DNA from: CAWCDJ01 sp963794265
Lineage (GTDB): Bacteria > Acidobacteriota > Terriglobia > Bryobacterales > Bryobacteraceae
Direction: 5' to 3'
Length of the DNA: 64,000 bases
NCBI GenBank assembly: GCA_963794265.1
Contig: CAWCDJ010000001.1
Coordinates: 1,116,001-1,180,000 of the forward strand
Made by a program: the position numbers and the translations under genes
Shown here: piece by piece, positions 44,739-53,134 of the stretch
Layout: each line of letters begins with the position of its first letter
Position numbering within the stretch: the stretch's first letter is position 1
Notes under the pieces: model-generated
Database searches by the model: none
What the model was told of the DNA's origin: nothing
Seen by the model: only the letters and a program-made list of their open reading frames with translations

Positions 44739-45845
44739 GTGATAGCGATCCCGAAAGTTCCGAAACGCCTTCTCCTTGGTTACATTCTGGGTTTTGCGAT
44801 AGCGTCGGCTGCGGTCCCGCGGGTTCCGCGGGGCTCGGCCGGCGTTTTGCGTGCCGGAGTGGCGGGGTCGCAGCCATTCGTCGTGAAGGGGCCCGACGGC
44901 CTGGAAGGGATCTCGGTGGAACTGTGGCAGGCGGTGGCGGCCCAGGCCGGATGGCGCTACCGGCTGCAGCCTTTCGAGAGCGTACCGAAAGCTTTGCAGG
45001 CCCTGAACGCCGGCGAACTCGATATGGTAATCGGGCCGGTCAGCATCACCTCCGAACGAGTGCAGACCGCCCGGTTTTCTCAGCCCTACTACTCTTCGGC
45101 CCTCTCCATCCTCTCCCGCACCGAACAACCCTCCTGGTGGGATCGGATCTCTCCCTTCTTCAGCCGGACATTCTTCATCGCGGTGATGGTGCTGGTTTCC
45201 GTCCTGGCGCTGGTGGGCACCCTGATCTGGCTGGCAGAGCGGCGCGTGGCGAACGCCCCGTTCGCGCACGAACCGGGGCGCGGGATCGCCAACGGAATCT
45301 GGCTGGCGATCGTGACGATGAGCACGGTCGGCTACGGGGACCTGGCGCCCAGGACGTTTCTGGGAAGACTGGTGACTGCCATCTGGATTGTGATTTCTGT
45401 GATCATGGCTACCTCGCTGGTGGCCGGGATCGCCAGCACCCTCACGCTCACGGGCATGACCACGAACACGATCGGGACCGCCGAAGAAATGCACGGGCGG
45501 CAGGTGGCGGTCCTGGCAGGCTCTCCCGGCGAAGATTTTGCGCGCGAATACGGCGCGGACGTGCGCGCGGTCGATTCGCTGGCGAAGGCTTACTCCCTGC
45601 TGAAACAGCGTGCGGTGGACGCGGTGGTTTTCGACCGGCCGCAACTCCGCTACCTGATCGCGCAGAGGCACGACACGTCCGTGGCGGTTTCGCGGGCCGA
45701 GTACATGCCGCAGAACTACGGGTTCGCAATGCCGGTGCGCGCGCCGGGCATGGTGCACGAATTGAACCTGCACCTGCTCCGGCTGGAGGAATCGGGACGG
45801 GTGGATCGGATTGTCCGCGAATGGCTCGGGCCCGAAAGGGACTGA
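44739..45845 (+). CDS. GluR0-like ligand-gated potassium channel (ionotropic glutamate receptor family)
   Basis: A 368-residue protein with the full architecture of prokaryotic GluR0: a signal peptide (1-35), S1 half of a periplasmic amino-acid-binding domain (36-125), TM1 (about 144-165), a P-loop with potassium selectivity filter TVGYGD (196-201), TM2 (208-232) and the S2 half (245-368). Ligand residues expected in the family are visible: Arg107 in ITSERVQTARFSQPY for the alpha-carboxylate, and Asp299 in DAVVFDRP for the amino group. It should form a tetrameric potassium channel opened by an amino acid outside the cytoplasm. The start is GTG at 44739. It lies 66 bases upstream of glgE and may be cotranscribed with it. 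Confidence 0.92.
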   Translation: MIAIPKVPKRLLLGYILGFAIASAAVPRVPRGSAGVLRAGVAGSQPFVVKGPDGLEGISVELWQAVAAQAGWRYRLQPFESVPKALQALNAGELDMVIGPVSITSERVQTARFSQPYYSSALSILSRTEQPSWWDRISPFFSRTFFIAVMVLVSVLALVGTLIWLAERRVANAPFAHEPGRGIANGIWLAIVTMSTVGYGDLAPRTFLGRLVTAIWIVISVIMATSLVAGIASTLTLTGMTTNTIGTAEEMHGRQVAVLAGSPGEDFAREYGADVRAVDSLAKAYSLLKQRAVDAVVFDRPQLRYLIAQRHDTSVAVSRAEYMPQNYGFAMPVRAPGMVHELNLHLLRLEESGRVDRIVREWLGPERD

Positions 45846-45911
45846 CGTGCCGCTCCGTACATTTTCCGGAAGGAAATACCCCCGCGGCGGTTACGATCAA
45901 GGAGTACACGA

Positions 45912-47882
45912 ATGGATGCACTCGATCGCAGGAGGAGGGTCGTCATTGCGGGCCTCAAGCCGGAGGTGGATTGCGGCAGGTTCGCGATCAAGCGCACCGC
46001 GGGCGAAACCGTGAGCGTAGAGGCTGACGTTTTTGCCGACGGGCACGACGTCATTTCCTGCGTGGTCCTCTATCGCAATGCGGGCAGCGCGGAGTGGGAA
46101 GAGACCCCCATGAGTGCGTTGGCGAACGACCGCTGGCGGGCCGAGTTTCCGGTGCGGGAGGTGGGGCGTTATCTTTACACGGTCGAGGGCTGGGTCGACC
46201 GCTTTGAGACCTGGCGCCGGGACATGCTCAAACGTATCGAAGCGCGGCAGGACGTGTCCGTCGATCTGCTGTCCGGAGCACAATTGATCGAAGAGGCGGC
46301 GTTGCGGGCCACCGGCAGCGACCGCGCCAGGCTGCTCGACCGGGCTGCGCTTCTGCGGAGCGATTCGGCGGCCAAAGTCAAGATCGAGGCGGCCCTGCTG
46401 GACGAACTGGCAGACGCGGTGCGCCGCCATCCGGACCGCAGCCTGGCCACGCGCTACGACCAGGAACTGGCGGTAACGGTGGATCGCGAAAGGGCGCGGT
46501 TCAGCGCCTGGTATGAATTCTTTCCGCGCTCCTGCGGGGGCCTTCGGCAGTGCGTGGCACGCCTCGATTATGCGGCCGCCATGGGTTTCGACGTGGTCTA
46601 CCTGCCGCCCGTCCACCCCATCGGCAAGGTGAACCGGAAAGGCCGGAATAATTCGATTCTGGCGCAGGCGGAAGACGTCGGCAGCCCGTGGGCGATCGGT
46701 TCGAAGGAGGGCGGCCACAAGTCGATCGACCCGCAACTCGGAACGCTCGAAGACTTCGACTGGTTCGTGAAACAAGCGGCGGACCGCGGGCTGGAAGTGG
46801 CTATGGATCTCGCGTTCCAGTGCGCGCCGGACCACCCCTATGCCGGCGAGCATCCGGAGTGGTTCCGCAAACGGCCGGACGGCACGATCCAGTATGCCGA
46901 AAATCCGCCGAAGAAGTATCAGGATATCTATCCCCTCGAATTCGAAACCGCGGACTGGCGGGAATTGTGGGGCGAACTGGCGAGCGTGGCGCGGTTCTGG
47001 ATTGACCGCGGCATCCGCATATTTCGCGTGGATAACCCCCACACGAAAGCCTTCCCGTTTTGGGAGAAGCTGATCGCGGACGTGAAGCGCGACTATCCCG
47101 AGACCATTTTTCTGGCGGAGGCGTTCACGCGGCCGAAAGTCATGTACCAACTGGCCAAGCTCGGGTTTACGCAATCCTACACTTACTTCACCTGGCGCAA
47201 CACGAAGGCCGAACTCACGGCGTATTTCACGGAGCTGACCCGATCGGAGGTGCGCGAGTATTTCCGTGCGAACCTCTGGCCGAACACGCCGGACATCCTG
47301 CCGGAATACCTGCAGTACGGCGGAAGAGCGGCGTTCATCACCCGCCTGGTTCTGGCGGCGACGTTGGGGGCGAGTTATGGAATTTACGGGCCCGCTTTCG
47401 AACTGATCGAGAACCTCGCGAAGCAGCAGGGCAGCGAGGAGTACCTGGATTCGGAAAAGTATCAGATTCGCGAGTGGCGCCTCGACGACCCGTGGAGCCT
47501 GAGCGAGCTGATCACGCGGGTGAACCGCATCAGGCGTGAGAATCCCGCCCTGCAAAGCGACTGGAGCCTGAGGTTTCACGACGTGGATAACGAACAGCTC
47601 ATCTGCTACAGCAAATCGGCGGGCGAAGGCTCGGATACGATCCTGGCGGTCGTGAACCTGGACCCCTCGCACAAGCACGCGGGGTGGGTGAGGCTCGACC
47701 TGCCGGTATTGGGCCTGGATGAAAACGAGCCCTACCAGGTGCACGAACTTCTTGGCGACAGCCGCCACCTGTGGACAGGCCCGCGGAATTACGTCGAGCT
47801 CAATCCGCAGATACTTCCGGCCCACGTGTTCCGGATCCGTCGCAAGATTCGCACGGAGCGGGATTTCGATTACTTCCTGTAA
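45912..47882 (+). CDS. glgE: Alpha-1,4-glucan:maltose-1-phosphate maltosyltransferase
   Basis: A 656-residue GH13_3 enzyme that extends alpha-glucan using maltose-1-phosphate. It has the usual N-terminal domain (residues about 1-200) with domain S (helical insert, DELADAVRRHPDRSLATRYDQEL in part), then the catalytic barrel. The GlgE-specific block YLPPVHPIGKVNRKGRNN is present. The nucleophile is Asp374 in FRVDNPHTKAFPFWE, and the acid/base is Glu403 in FLAEAFTRPKVM. NTPDILPEYLQYGGR, another hallmark, follows. Start ATG 45912 with AAGGAG eight bases upstream. It is the first gene of the glgE / branching-enzyme-like / treS-mak operon, with a two-base gap to the next. Confidence 0.96.
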   Translation: MDALDRRRRVVIAGLKPEVDCGRFAIKRTAGETVSVEADVFADGHDVISCVVLYRNAGSAEWEETPMSALANDRWRAEFPVREVGRYLYTVEGWVDRFETWRRDMLKRIEARQDVSVDLLSGAQLIEEAALRATGSDRARLLDRAALLRSDSAAKVKIEAALLDELADAVRRHPDRSLATRYDQELAVTVDRERARFSAWYEFFPRSCGGLRQCVARLDYAAAMGFDVVYLPPVHPIGKVNRKGRNNSILAQAEDVGSPWAIGSKEGGHKSIDPQLGTLEDFDWFVKQAADRGLEVAMDLAFQCAPDHPYAGEHPEWFRKRPDGTIQYAENPPKKYQDIYPLEFETADWRELWGELASVARFWIDRGIRIFRVDNPHTKAFPFWEKLIADVKRDYPETIFLAEAFTRPKVMYQLAKLGFTQSYTYFTWRNTKAELTAYFTELTRSEVREYFRANLWPNTPDILPEYLQYGGRAAFITRLVLAATLGASYGIYGPAFELIENLAKQQGSEEYLDSEKYQIREWRLDDPWSLSELITRVNRIRRENPALQSDWSLRFHDVDNEQLICYSKSAGEGSDTILAVVNLDPSHKHAGWVRLDLPVLGLDENEPYQVHELLGDSRHLWTGPRNYVELNPQILPAHVFRIRRKIRTERDFDYFL

Positions 47883-47884
47883 CC

Positions 47885-49045
47885 ATGAACGAAAGAACTC
47901 TGTATCTGTTCGCCGAAGGTAAATTTGGCCGGGATCACCGGGAGGCGGCCGCGCCGGATACGCCTGTGTCGATTTACGAAGTCGACCCGGACTCGTGGGC
48001 GCGGGTTCCCGAGGAGGGCAATCGTCCGCTTACCTGGCGGGAGATCGCGGGCAAACTGGCGGAGTACGTTCACGACATGGGATTTACGCATGTGGAGTTC
48101 CTGCCGGAACACCTGCCCGAAACGGCGGCCGATTTCCTGTATCTGGCGGACACTCTGCACCAGCAAGGGGCCGGCGTGATTGTGGATTGGGCGGAGGACT
48201 CTCCCGCGGAACTGCGACACCTTCTGTCCGGCGATCACATCGAAGGTCTGGGATCCGGGCGAGACGGATCGCCGCCGCCGGGCGCATTTGGCTTCCGGTA
48301 CAAATGGAATATGGGCTGGACCGCCGGGACCCTCGCCTACCTGTCGGAAGACCCGCTCTACCGCTCGTACCACCACAACCGTCTCATCGCCGCCGCTGAA
48401 TCCGCGTTTCCCGGCAAATGCGTGTTGCCGCTTTCGCGTGACGAAGTGGCTCCCGGTAAGGGGTCGTTGATCGCCAGGATGCCGGGGGACGACTGGAGGA
48501 AGTTCGCCAACCTGCGGCTGTTGTACGGCTACATGACGGCCCTTCCGGGAAAGAAGCTGCTCTTCATGGGCGATGAGTTCGGCCAGTGGCAGGAGTGGAA
48601 CCCCCGAGGCAGCCTCGACTGGCATCTGCTCGAACAGGCGCCGCACCGCGGCTTGCAGCGCTGGGTCCGCGACCTGAACACGTTCTACCGCGGCCAACCG
48701 GCACTCTACGAGATCGATTCCGGCCCGGCGGGATTCCAGCTGATGGACGACGACAGCCAGCGGAGCATCCTCAGCTTCCGCCGGATCGGCCGGGAGCCGC
48801 TCGACCAGGTGCTCTTCATCTTCAACTTCACCCCGGTGCCGCGCCAGAATTACCGGGCCGGCGTGCCGGAGCGCGGCGAATGGCAGGAACTGCTCAATGG
48901 CGACGCCACGCTCTACGGCGGAAGCGGACAGGGAAACCTGGGTTCCCTCCATTCGGCGCCGGTGCCGATGCACGGCTACCCCGATTCGTTGAACGTGACG
49001 CTGCCGCCGCTGGCCATGGTCGCATTCCGGAAGGCTCCGAGGTGA
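47885..49045 (+). CDS. Shrunken GlgB-like protein lacking the catalytic core (pseudoenzyme candidate)
   Basis: A 386-residue relative of the glycogen branching enzyme (GH13_9). Residues 28-75 match the GlgB segment that opens the barrel (SIYEVDPDSWARVPEEGNRPLTWRE, in part). Residues 134-260 match the C-terminal part of the barrel (FGFRYKWNMGWTAGTLAYL, FANLRLLYGYM, KKLLFMGDEFGQWQEWN), followed by the beta domain. Missing are the block between region I and that point, roughly 130 residues in GlgB including the Asp nucleophile and Glu acid/base, and the cluster MEHPFGGSWGYQ. Region I reads DWAEDSP instead of the usual DxxPAH. Region IV is SRDEVAPGK, with His replaced by Arg. The frame is intact from ATG 47885. 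Probably non-catalytic; role unknown. Confidence 0.8.
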   Translation: MNERTLYLFAEGKFGRDHREAAAPDTPVSIYEVDPDSWARVPEEGNRPLTWREIAGKLAEYVHDMGFTHVEFLPEHLPETAADFLYLADTLHQQGAGVIVDWAEDSPAELRHLLSGDHIEGLGSGRDGSPPPGAFGFRYKWNMGWTAGTLAYLSEDPLYRSYHHNRLIAAAESAFPGKCVLPLSRDEVAPGKGSLIARMPGDDWRKFANLRLLYGYMTALPGKKLLFMGDEFGQWQEWNPRGSLDWHLLEQAPHRGLQRWVRDLNTFYRGQPALYEIDSGPAGFQLMDDDSQRSILSFRRIGREPLDQVLFIFNFTPVPRQNYRAGVPERGEWQELLNGDATLYGGSGQGNLGSLHSAPVPMHGYPDSLNVTLPPLAMVAFRKAPR

Positions 49046-49049
49046 CGGC

Positions 49050-52000
49050 ATGAAACGCAGGGGCAGCGCGCACGATCCGCTGTGGTACAAGGACGCGATC
49101 ATTTACGAGACGCACGTCAAGGCTTTCTTCGACAGCAACAATGACGGCATCGGCGATTTCCGCGGTCTCATGCAGAAGCTCGACTACCTGCAGGAACTCG
49201 GGGTCACCTGCCTGTGGCTGCTGCCGTTCTTTCAATCGCCTCTGCGCGACGACGGCTACGATATCTCCGATTACGGGACGGTCCACCCGAGCTACGGCAC
49301 GCTCGAAGACTTCCAGGCATTCCTGAACGCCGCCCATGAGCGGAACCTCCAGGTTCTGATCGAGCTCGTGGTGAACCACACCTCGGACCAGCATCCGTGG
49401 TTTCAGATCGCCCGCAAGGCGCCGCCCGGCTCGCCGGAGCGCGACTTTTACGTGTGGAGCGACACCGACCAGAGATACCGCGATGCACGCATCATTTTCA
49501 CCGATACCGAAAAATCCAACTGGGCATGGGACTCGGACGCGCAGGCGTACTACTGGCACCGGTTCTTTTCGCACCAGCCGGACCTGAACTACGACAGCCC
49601 CAGAGTGATGGAAGAAGTGATCAAGGCGATGCGGTTGTGGCTGGATATGGGGGTCGACGGCATGCGGCTGGACGCCATTCCCTACCTGGTGGAACGGGAG
49701 GGCACGAGCTGCGAGAACCTGCCCGAGACGCACCTGGCGATCAAACGCATCCGGCGGGCCCTCGAAGAGACCCACACCAACCGGCTGCTGCTGGCGGAAG
49801 CGAACCAGTGGCCGTCGGACGTGCTGCAATACTTCGGCAACCAGGATGAGTGCCACATGGCCTTCCATTTTCCGCTGATGCCGCGCATCTTCATGGCGCT
49901 GCGGCTGGAAGACCGGCATCCCATCACCGAGATCATGGCGCAAACCCCGCCCATCCCGCCGAGTTGCCAGTGGGGGCTGTTCCTGCGCAACCACGACGAA
50001 CTGACGCTCGAAATGGTCACCGACGAAGAGCGCGACTACATGTACCTGGCCTACAGCGCCGACCCGCGGATGCGCATCAACGTGGGAATTCGCCGGCGCC
50101 TGGCGCCGCTGATGGAGAACAACCGGCGGCGCATCGAGTTAATGAACAGCCTGCTGTTTTCGTTCCCGGGGACGCCGATCATTTATTACGGCGACGAGAT
50201 CGGCATGGGCGACAACATCTACTTGGGCGACCGCAACGGGGTCCGCACGCCGATGCAGTGGACCGCGGACCGCAACGCCGGCTTCTCACGCGTCAACCCG
50301 GCCAAGCTCTACAGCCCGCTGGTGATGGACCCGGTGTACGGCTACGAGGCGATCAACGTGGAAGCGCAGCAGAGCGATCCCTCTTCCCTGCTGCACTGGA
50401 TGCGCAACATGATCGCGCTGCGCAAGCTGTTCCGCGTATTCGGCAGGGGCTCGCTGGAATTTCTGGAGCCGGATAACCGCAAGGTGCTTGCCTACCTGCG
50501 CCGCTACGAGACGGACCAGATTCTGTGCGTGGCCAACCTCTCGCGCTTCGGACAGCCGGTGGAACTCGACCTCGCGTCGATGGCGGGCATGACTCCGGTA
50601 GAGATGCTCGGCTTCACGGAGTTCCCCGTGATCGGGCGCGAGCCCTACCGGCTCACGTTGGGGCCTTACGCGTTTTTCTGGTTCGAACTCCAGGGGCCGC
50701 CCGAGCCGGTCGAGATTCGCACAGCCCCGGAAACCGCCGAGAACCTGCCCCTGGTGCTGAGCGATGCCGGCGAACTGTTCGAAGGCCGCGCGCGAAACTC
50801 GCTCGAATCGGTGGTGCTGCCGGAGGTTCTTCCGAAGCAGCGCTGGTTCGGGGGCAAGGCCCGACGGATCGAAAGCACCCGGATCGCGGATTGGGCCTGG
50901 ATCCGGCCGGCAGCGCCGCCGTTCGCCGTGACGTTGGTGGAAGTGAAATACGAGGGCGGCGCCATGGAACTCTACCAGGTTCCGCTGGCGATCTCTACGG
51001 GACGAACGCGAGAGGACCTGGAGCGCCAGGTGAAGCCGGAGGCCATCTTCTGCGACGTGCGGCTGGCCGGAGAGGCTGGGGTGCTGCATGACGGCCTGGC
51101 GGATGACGAAGCTTGCCACGCGCTGCTCGCCGCCATTACGCAAGGGCACGCGTTCCCGGCGCAAAGCGGAACGGTTACCGCATTCCCGGTGGACGAAGGA
51201 GCGGAACTCGCGGGCAGCGAAACGTCGCTCCGGGTGGTGCGCAGTTCGGCGGAGCAGAGCAACACGTCGGTAATCTTCGGCAGCCGCGCGATTCTCAAAC
51301 TGTTTCGCAGGCTCGAAGAGGGAGTGAATCCGGATTTCGAGATTGGCCGGTTCCTGACGGAGAATACGGGCTTTCGCGGCGTTCCCAGGCTCGAAGGCGG
51401 CATCGAATATGCCCGCCCGGACGAGCGCCCGTGTACCCTGGCCATGTTGCAGCAGATGGTGATCAACCAGGGCGACGGCTGGAAAATGACGCTGGAGGAT
51501 CTGGGCCGCTACTACGAGCACAGTTCGACATTTCGGATGGTGCCGGAGGAAATGGCGGGTGACGGGCGAACCCTGGCGGAAATCGCCGGACAGCCCATTC
51601 CCGAAGCGGCGCGCGAGAAAATCGGGATCTACTTGGATTGGGCAACCACCCTGGGCAGGCGCACGGCGGAGATGCACCTGGCACTCGCCGGCGCCACCGG
51701 AGATCCGGCTTTCGCACCCGAGCCGCTGACCAGGGAAGACTTGCAGAATCTCGCCGTCAGCCTGCGCGAGCACGCTTCCCAGGTGTTCGGTGCCTTGAAG
51801 ACAAGCCTGCCGTCGCTCCCGGACGAGTTCGTGGACCGGGCGGCGCAGGTCCTGGGGCAGCGGCATCGGATTCTGGACCGTTTCCGCACCCTGGAGCAGA
51901 TGACGCCCGGCGTGGTGCAGATCCGGATTCACGGCGATTATCACCTGGGCCAGGTGCTGCGGGTGGAGAACGATTTCGTGATCCTCGATTTCGAAGGGGA

Positions 52001-52373
52001 GCCGGCGCGGCCGCTTGCGGAGAGGCGCAGGAAGCAGCCGGCCTTGAAAGATGTGGCCGGCATGTTACGCTCCTTCAGCTACGCCGCGTATGCGGGCCTG
52101 CTCGGATACACCGCGCGCCGCCTGGAAGAGTTCGCCAGCCTCGAACCGTGGGCGTCGTACTGGGAGCAGTGGACGCGCGTCGCGTTCCTGCGCGCTTATC
52201 GCGAGACGGCCGGGGATGCGCCGTTTCTGCCGCGCTCGGCCGAGCACTTCGAGACGTTGTTGAACGCGTTTCTCCTGGATAAGGCTCTCTACGAGCTGAA
52301 TTACGAGTTGAACAACCGGCCCTCGTGGGTGAGGATTCCCCTGCGGGGGATCCTGCCTCTGGCAAGGCACTGA
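49050..52373 (+). CDS. treS: Trehalose synthase-maltokinase fusion (TreS-Mak)
   Basis: An 1107-residue bifunctional enzyme. Residues 1-560 are TreS, a GH13_16 enzyme that interconverts trehalose and maltose: the start PLWYKDAIIYETHVKAFFDSNNDGIGDF (in part), nucleophile Asp208 in MRLDAIPYL, acid/base Glu250 in LLLAEANQWP and Asp316 in LRNHDELTLEM. After a linker, residues 580-1107 are a maltokinase (Pep2/Mak), with KQRWFGGKAR, catalytic Asp963 in HGDYHLGQ and metal-binding Asp980 in ILDFEGEP. Together they turn trehalose into maltose-1-phosphate for GlgE. It starts four bases after the branching-enzyme-like gene. The fused form is known in other bacteria. Confidence 0.95.
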   Translation: MKRRGSAHDPLWYKDAIIYETHVKAFFDSNNDGIGDFRGLMQKLDYLQELGVTCLWLLPFFQSPLRDDGYDISDYGTVHPSYGTLEDFQAFLNAAHERNLQVLIELVVNHTSDQHPWFQIARKAPPGSPERDFYVWSDTDQRYRDARIIFTDTEKSNWAWDSDAQAYYWHRFFSHQPDLNYDSPRVMEEVIKAMRLWLDMGVDGMRLDAIPYLVEREGTSCENLPETHLAIKRIRRALEETHTNRLLLAEANQWPSDVLQYFGNQDECHMAFHFPLMPRIFMALRLEDRHPITEIMAQTPPIPPSCQWGLFLRNHDELTLEMVTDEERDYMYLAYSADPRMRINVGIRRRLAPLMENNRRRIELMNSLLFSFPGTPIIYYGDEIGMGDNIYLGDRNGVRTPMQWTADRNAGFSRVNPAKLYSPLVMDPVYGYEAINVEAQQSDPSSLLHWMRNMIALRKLFRVFGRGSLEFLEPDNRKVLAYLRRYETDQILCVANLSRFGQPVELDLASMAGMTPVEMLGFTEFPVIGREPYRLTLGPYAFFWFELQGPPEPVEIRTAPETAENLPLVLSDAGELFEGRARNSLESVVLPEVLPKQRWFGGKARRIESTRIADWAWIRPAAPPFAVTLVEVKYEGGAMELYQVPLAISTGRTREDLERQVKPEAIFCDVRLAGEAGVLHDGLADDEACHALLAAITQGHAFPAQSGTVTAFPVDEGAELAGSETSLRVVRSSAEQSNTSVIFGSRAILKLFRRLEEGVNPDFEIGRFLTENTGFRGVPRLEGGIEYARPDERPCTLAMLQQMVINQGDGWKMTLEDLGRYYEHSSTFRMVPEEMAGDGRTLAEIAGQPIPEAAREKIGIYLDWATTLGRRTAEMHLALAGATGDPAFAPEPLTREDLQNLAVSLREHASQVFGALKTSLPSLPDEFVDRAAQVLGQRHRILDRFRTLEQMTPGVVQIRIHGDYHLGQVLRVENDFVILDFEGEPARPLAERRRKQPALKDVAGMLRSFSYAAYAGLLGYTARRLEEFASLEPWASYWEQWTRVAFLRAYRETAGDAPFLPRSAEHFETLLNAFLLDKALYELNYELNNRPSWVRIPLRGILPLARH

Positions 52374-52410
52374 GCCGATCCGAACTTCGACGCCGGACAA
52401 TCCAGTGACG

Positions 52411-53115
52411 TTACAGGTTGTGGAAGCGTCCGGCCACTTCCTCTTCTTCGCTGCGTCCGGCCTGTCGCTCGAGCGAGCGGCTGACCATTTCCTTCGAGCC
52501 GAGACCGACGGCCAGTGCCAAAGCCAGCACGATGCCGCCGAAGAGAATGGCGAACGCCAGCCGCACAATCTCTCCGCCGATCCCCAGGTGATCGAGCGCC
52601 ATGGCTCCGGCCATCACCATCACCAGCCACTTGACCCCGAGGCTCACCAGGCGCGCCGAATGTACCTGCATGTTCACCGCGCTGATCAGGACGCCGCGCG
52701 CCAGAAACCGGGCCACAAACATTCCCACAATCAGAATCAGGACCGCCGCGAAAACGTTCGGCAGATAGGTGAAAAGCCGCACCACGAGCAACGACGTAAT
52801 CGAAGGGTCGAGGGCGCTCAAACCCACCAGAAGCCCCAGGAGAATGACGCACCAGAAGGCGAGCCCCGCGATCAGGAGCGTGGGGCTGCGCGAAGGCGAC
52901 CAATCGGCGAGGGCCGAGAAGCCCCAACGCTCGAGGCGCTTGTCGAAGTCGATTCCCCGCAGGCTGCGGCGGATCATAACTCGCGCGATCCAGCCGATGA
53001 ACACGGCAAAGACCAGCAGCACCGCCAGCGCCACCAACCCGGGCAGAAAATTGGCGATGCTCTTCGTGACCCGGGTGGCGGCCTGGTTGAGGATTTCATT
53101 CACGTGAGTCAGCAT
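52411..53115 (-). CDS. Small mechanosensitive-channel-like membrane protein (TM-helix repeat type)
   Basis: A 234-residue membrane protein with five or so hydrophobic helices. Two stretches (NFLPGLVALAVLLVFAVFIGWIARVMIRRSL, YLPNVFAAVLILIVGMFVARFLARGVL, quoted in part) are repeats of the conserved TM helix found in cyanobacterial and proteobacterial small-conductance channel-related proteins. The last TM block, IVRLAFAILFGGIVLALALAVGLGSKEMV, ends in a Gly-Ser motif like the MscS pore helix exit, but there is no MscS beta domain. It could be a channel or a regulator of one. It is convergent with treS and cotranscribed with the upstream glycosyltransferase gene (19-base gap). Confidence 0.75.
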   Translation of the reverse strand: MLTHVNEILNQAATRVTKSIANFLPGLVALAVLLVFAVFIGWIARVMIRRSLRGIDFDKRLERWGFSALADWSPSRSPTLLIAGLAFWCVILLGLLVGLSALDPSITSLLVVRLFTYLPNVFAAVLILIVGMFVARFLARGVLISAVNMQVHSARLVSLGVKWLVMVMAGAMALDHLGIGGEIVRLAFAILFGGIVLALALAVGLGSKEMVSRSLERQAGRSEEEEVAGRFHNL

Positions 53116-53134
53116 ACGAATTTCTCCCTTTCCC

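Noticed and set aside
45897..47825. A minus-strand open frame of 642 codons opposite glgE
   Set aside because: No recognisable motif; the plus strand encodes an unmistakable GlgE.
50286..51944. A minus-strand open frame of 552 codons opposite treS-mak
   Set aside because: Shadow frame; the plus-strand fusion has both sets of catalytic residues.
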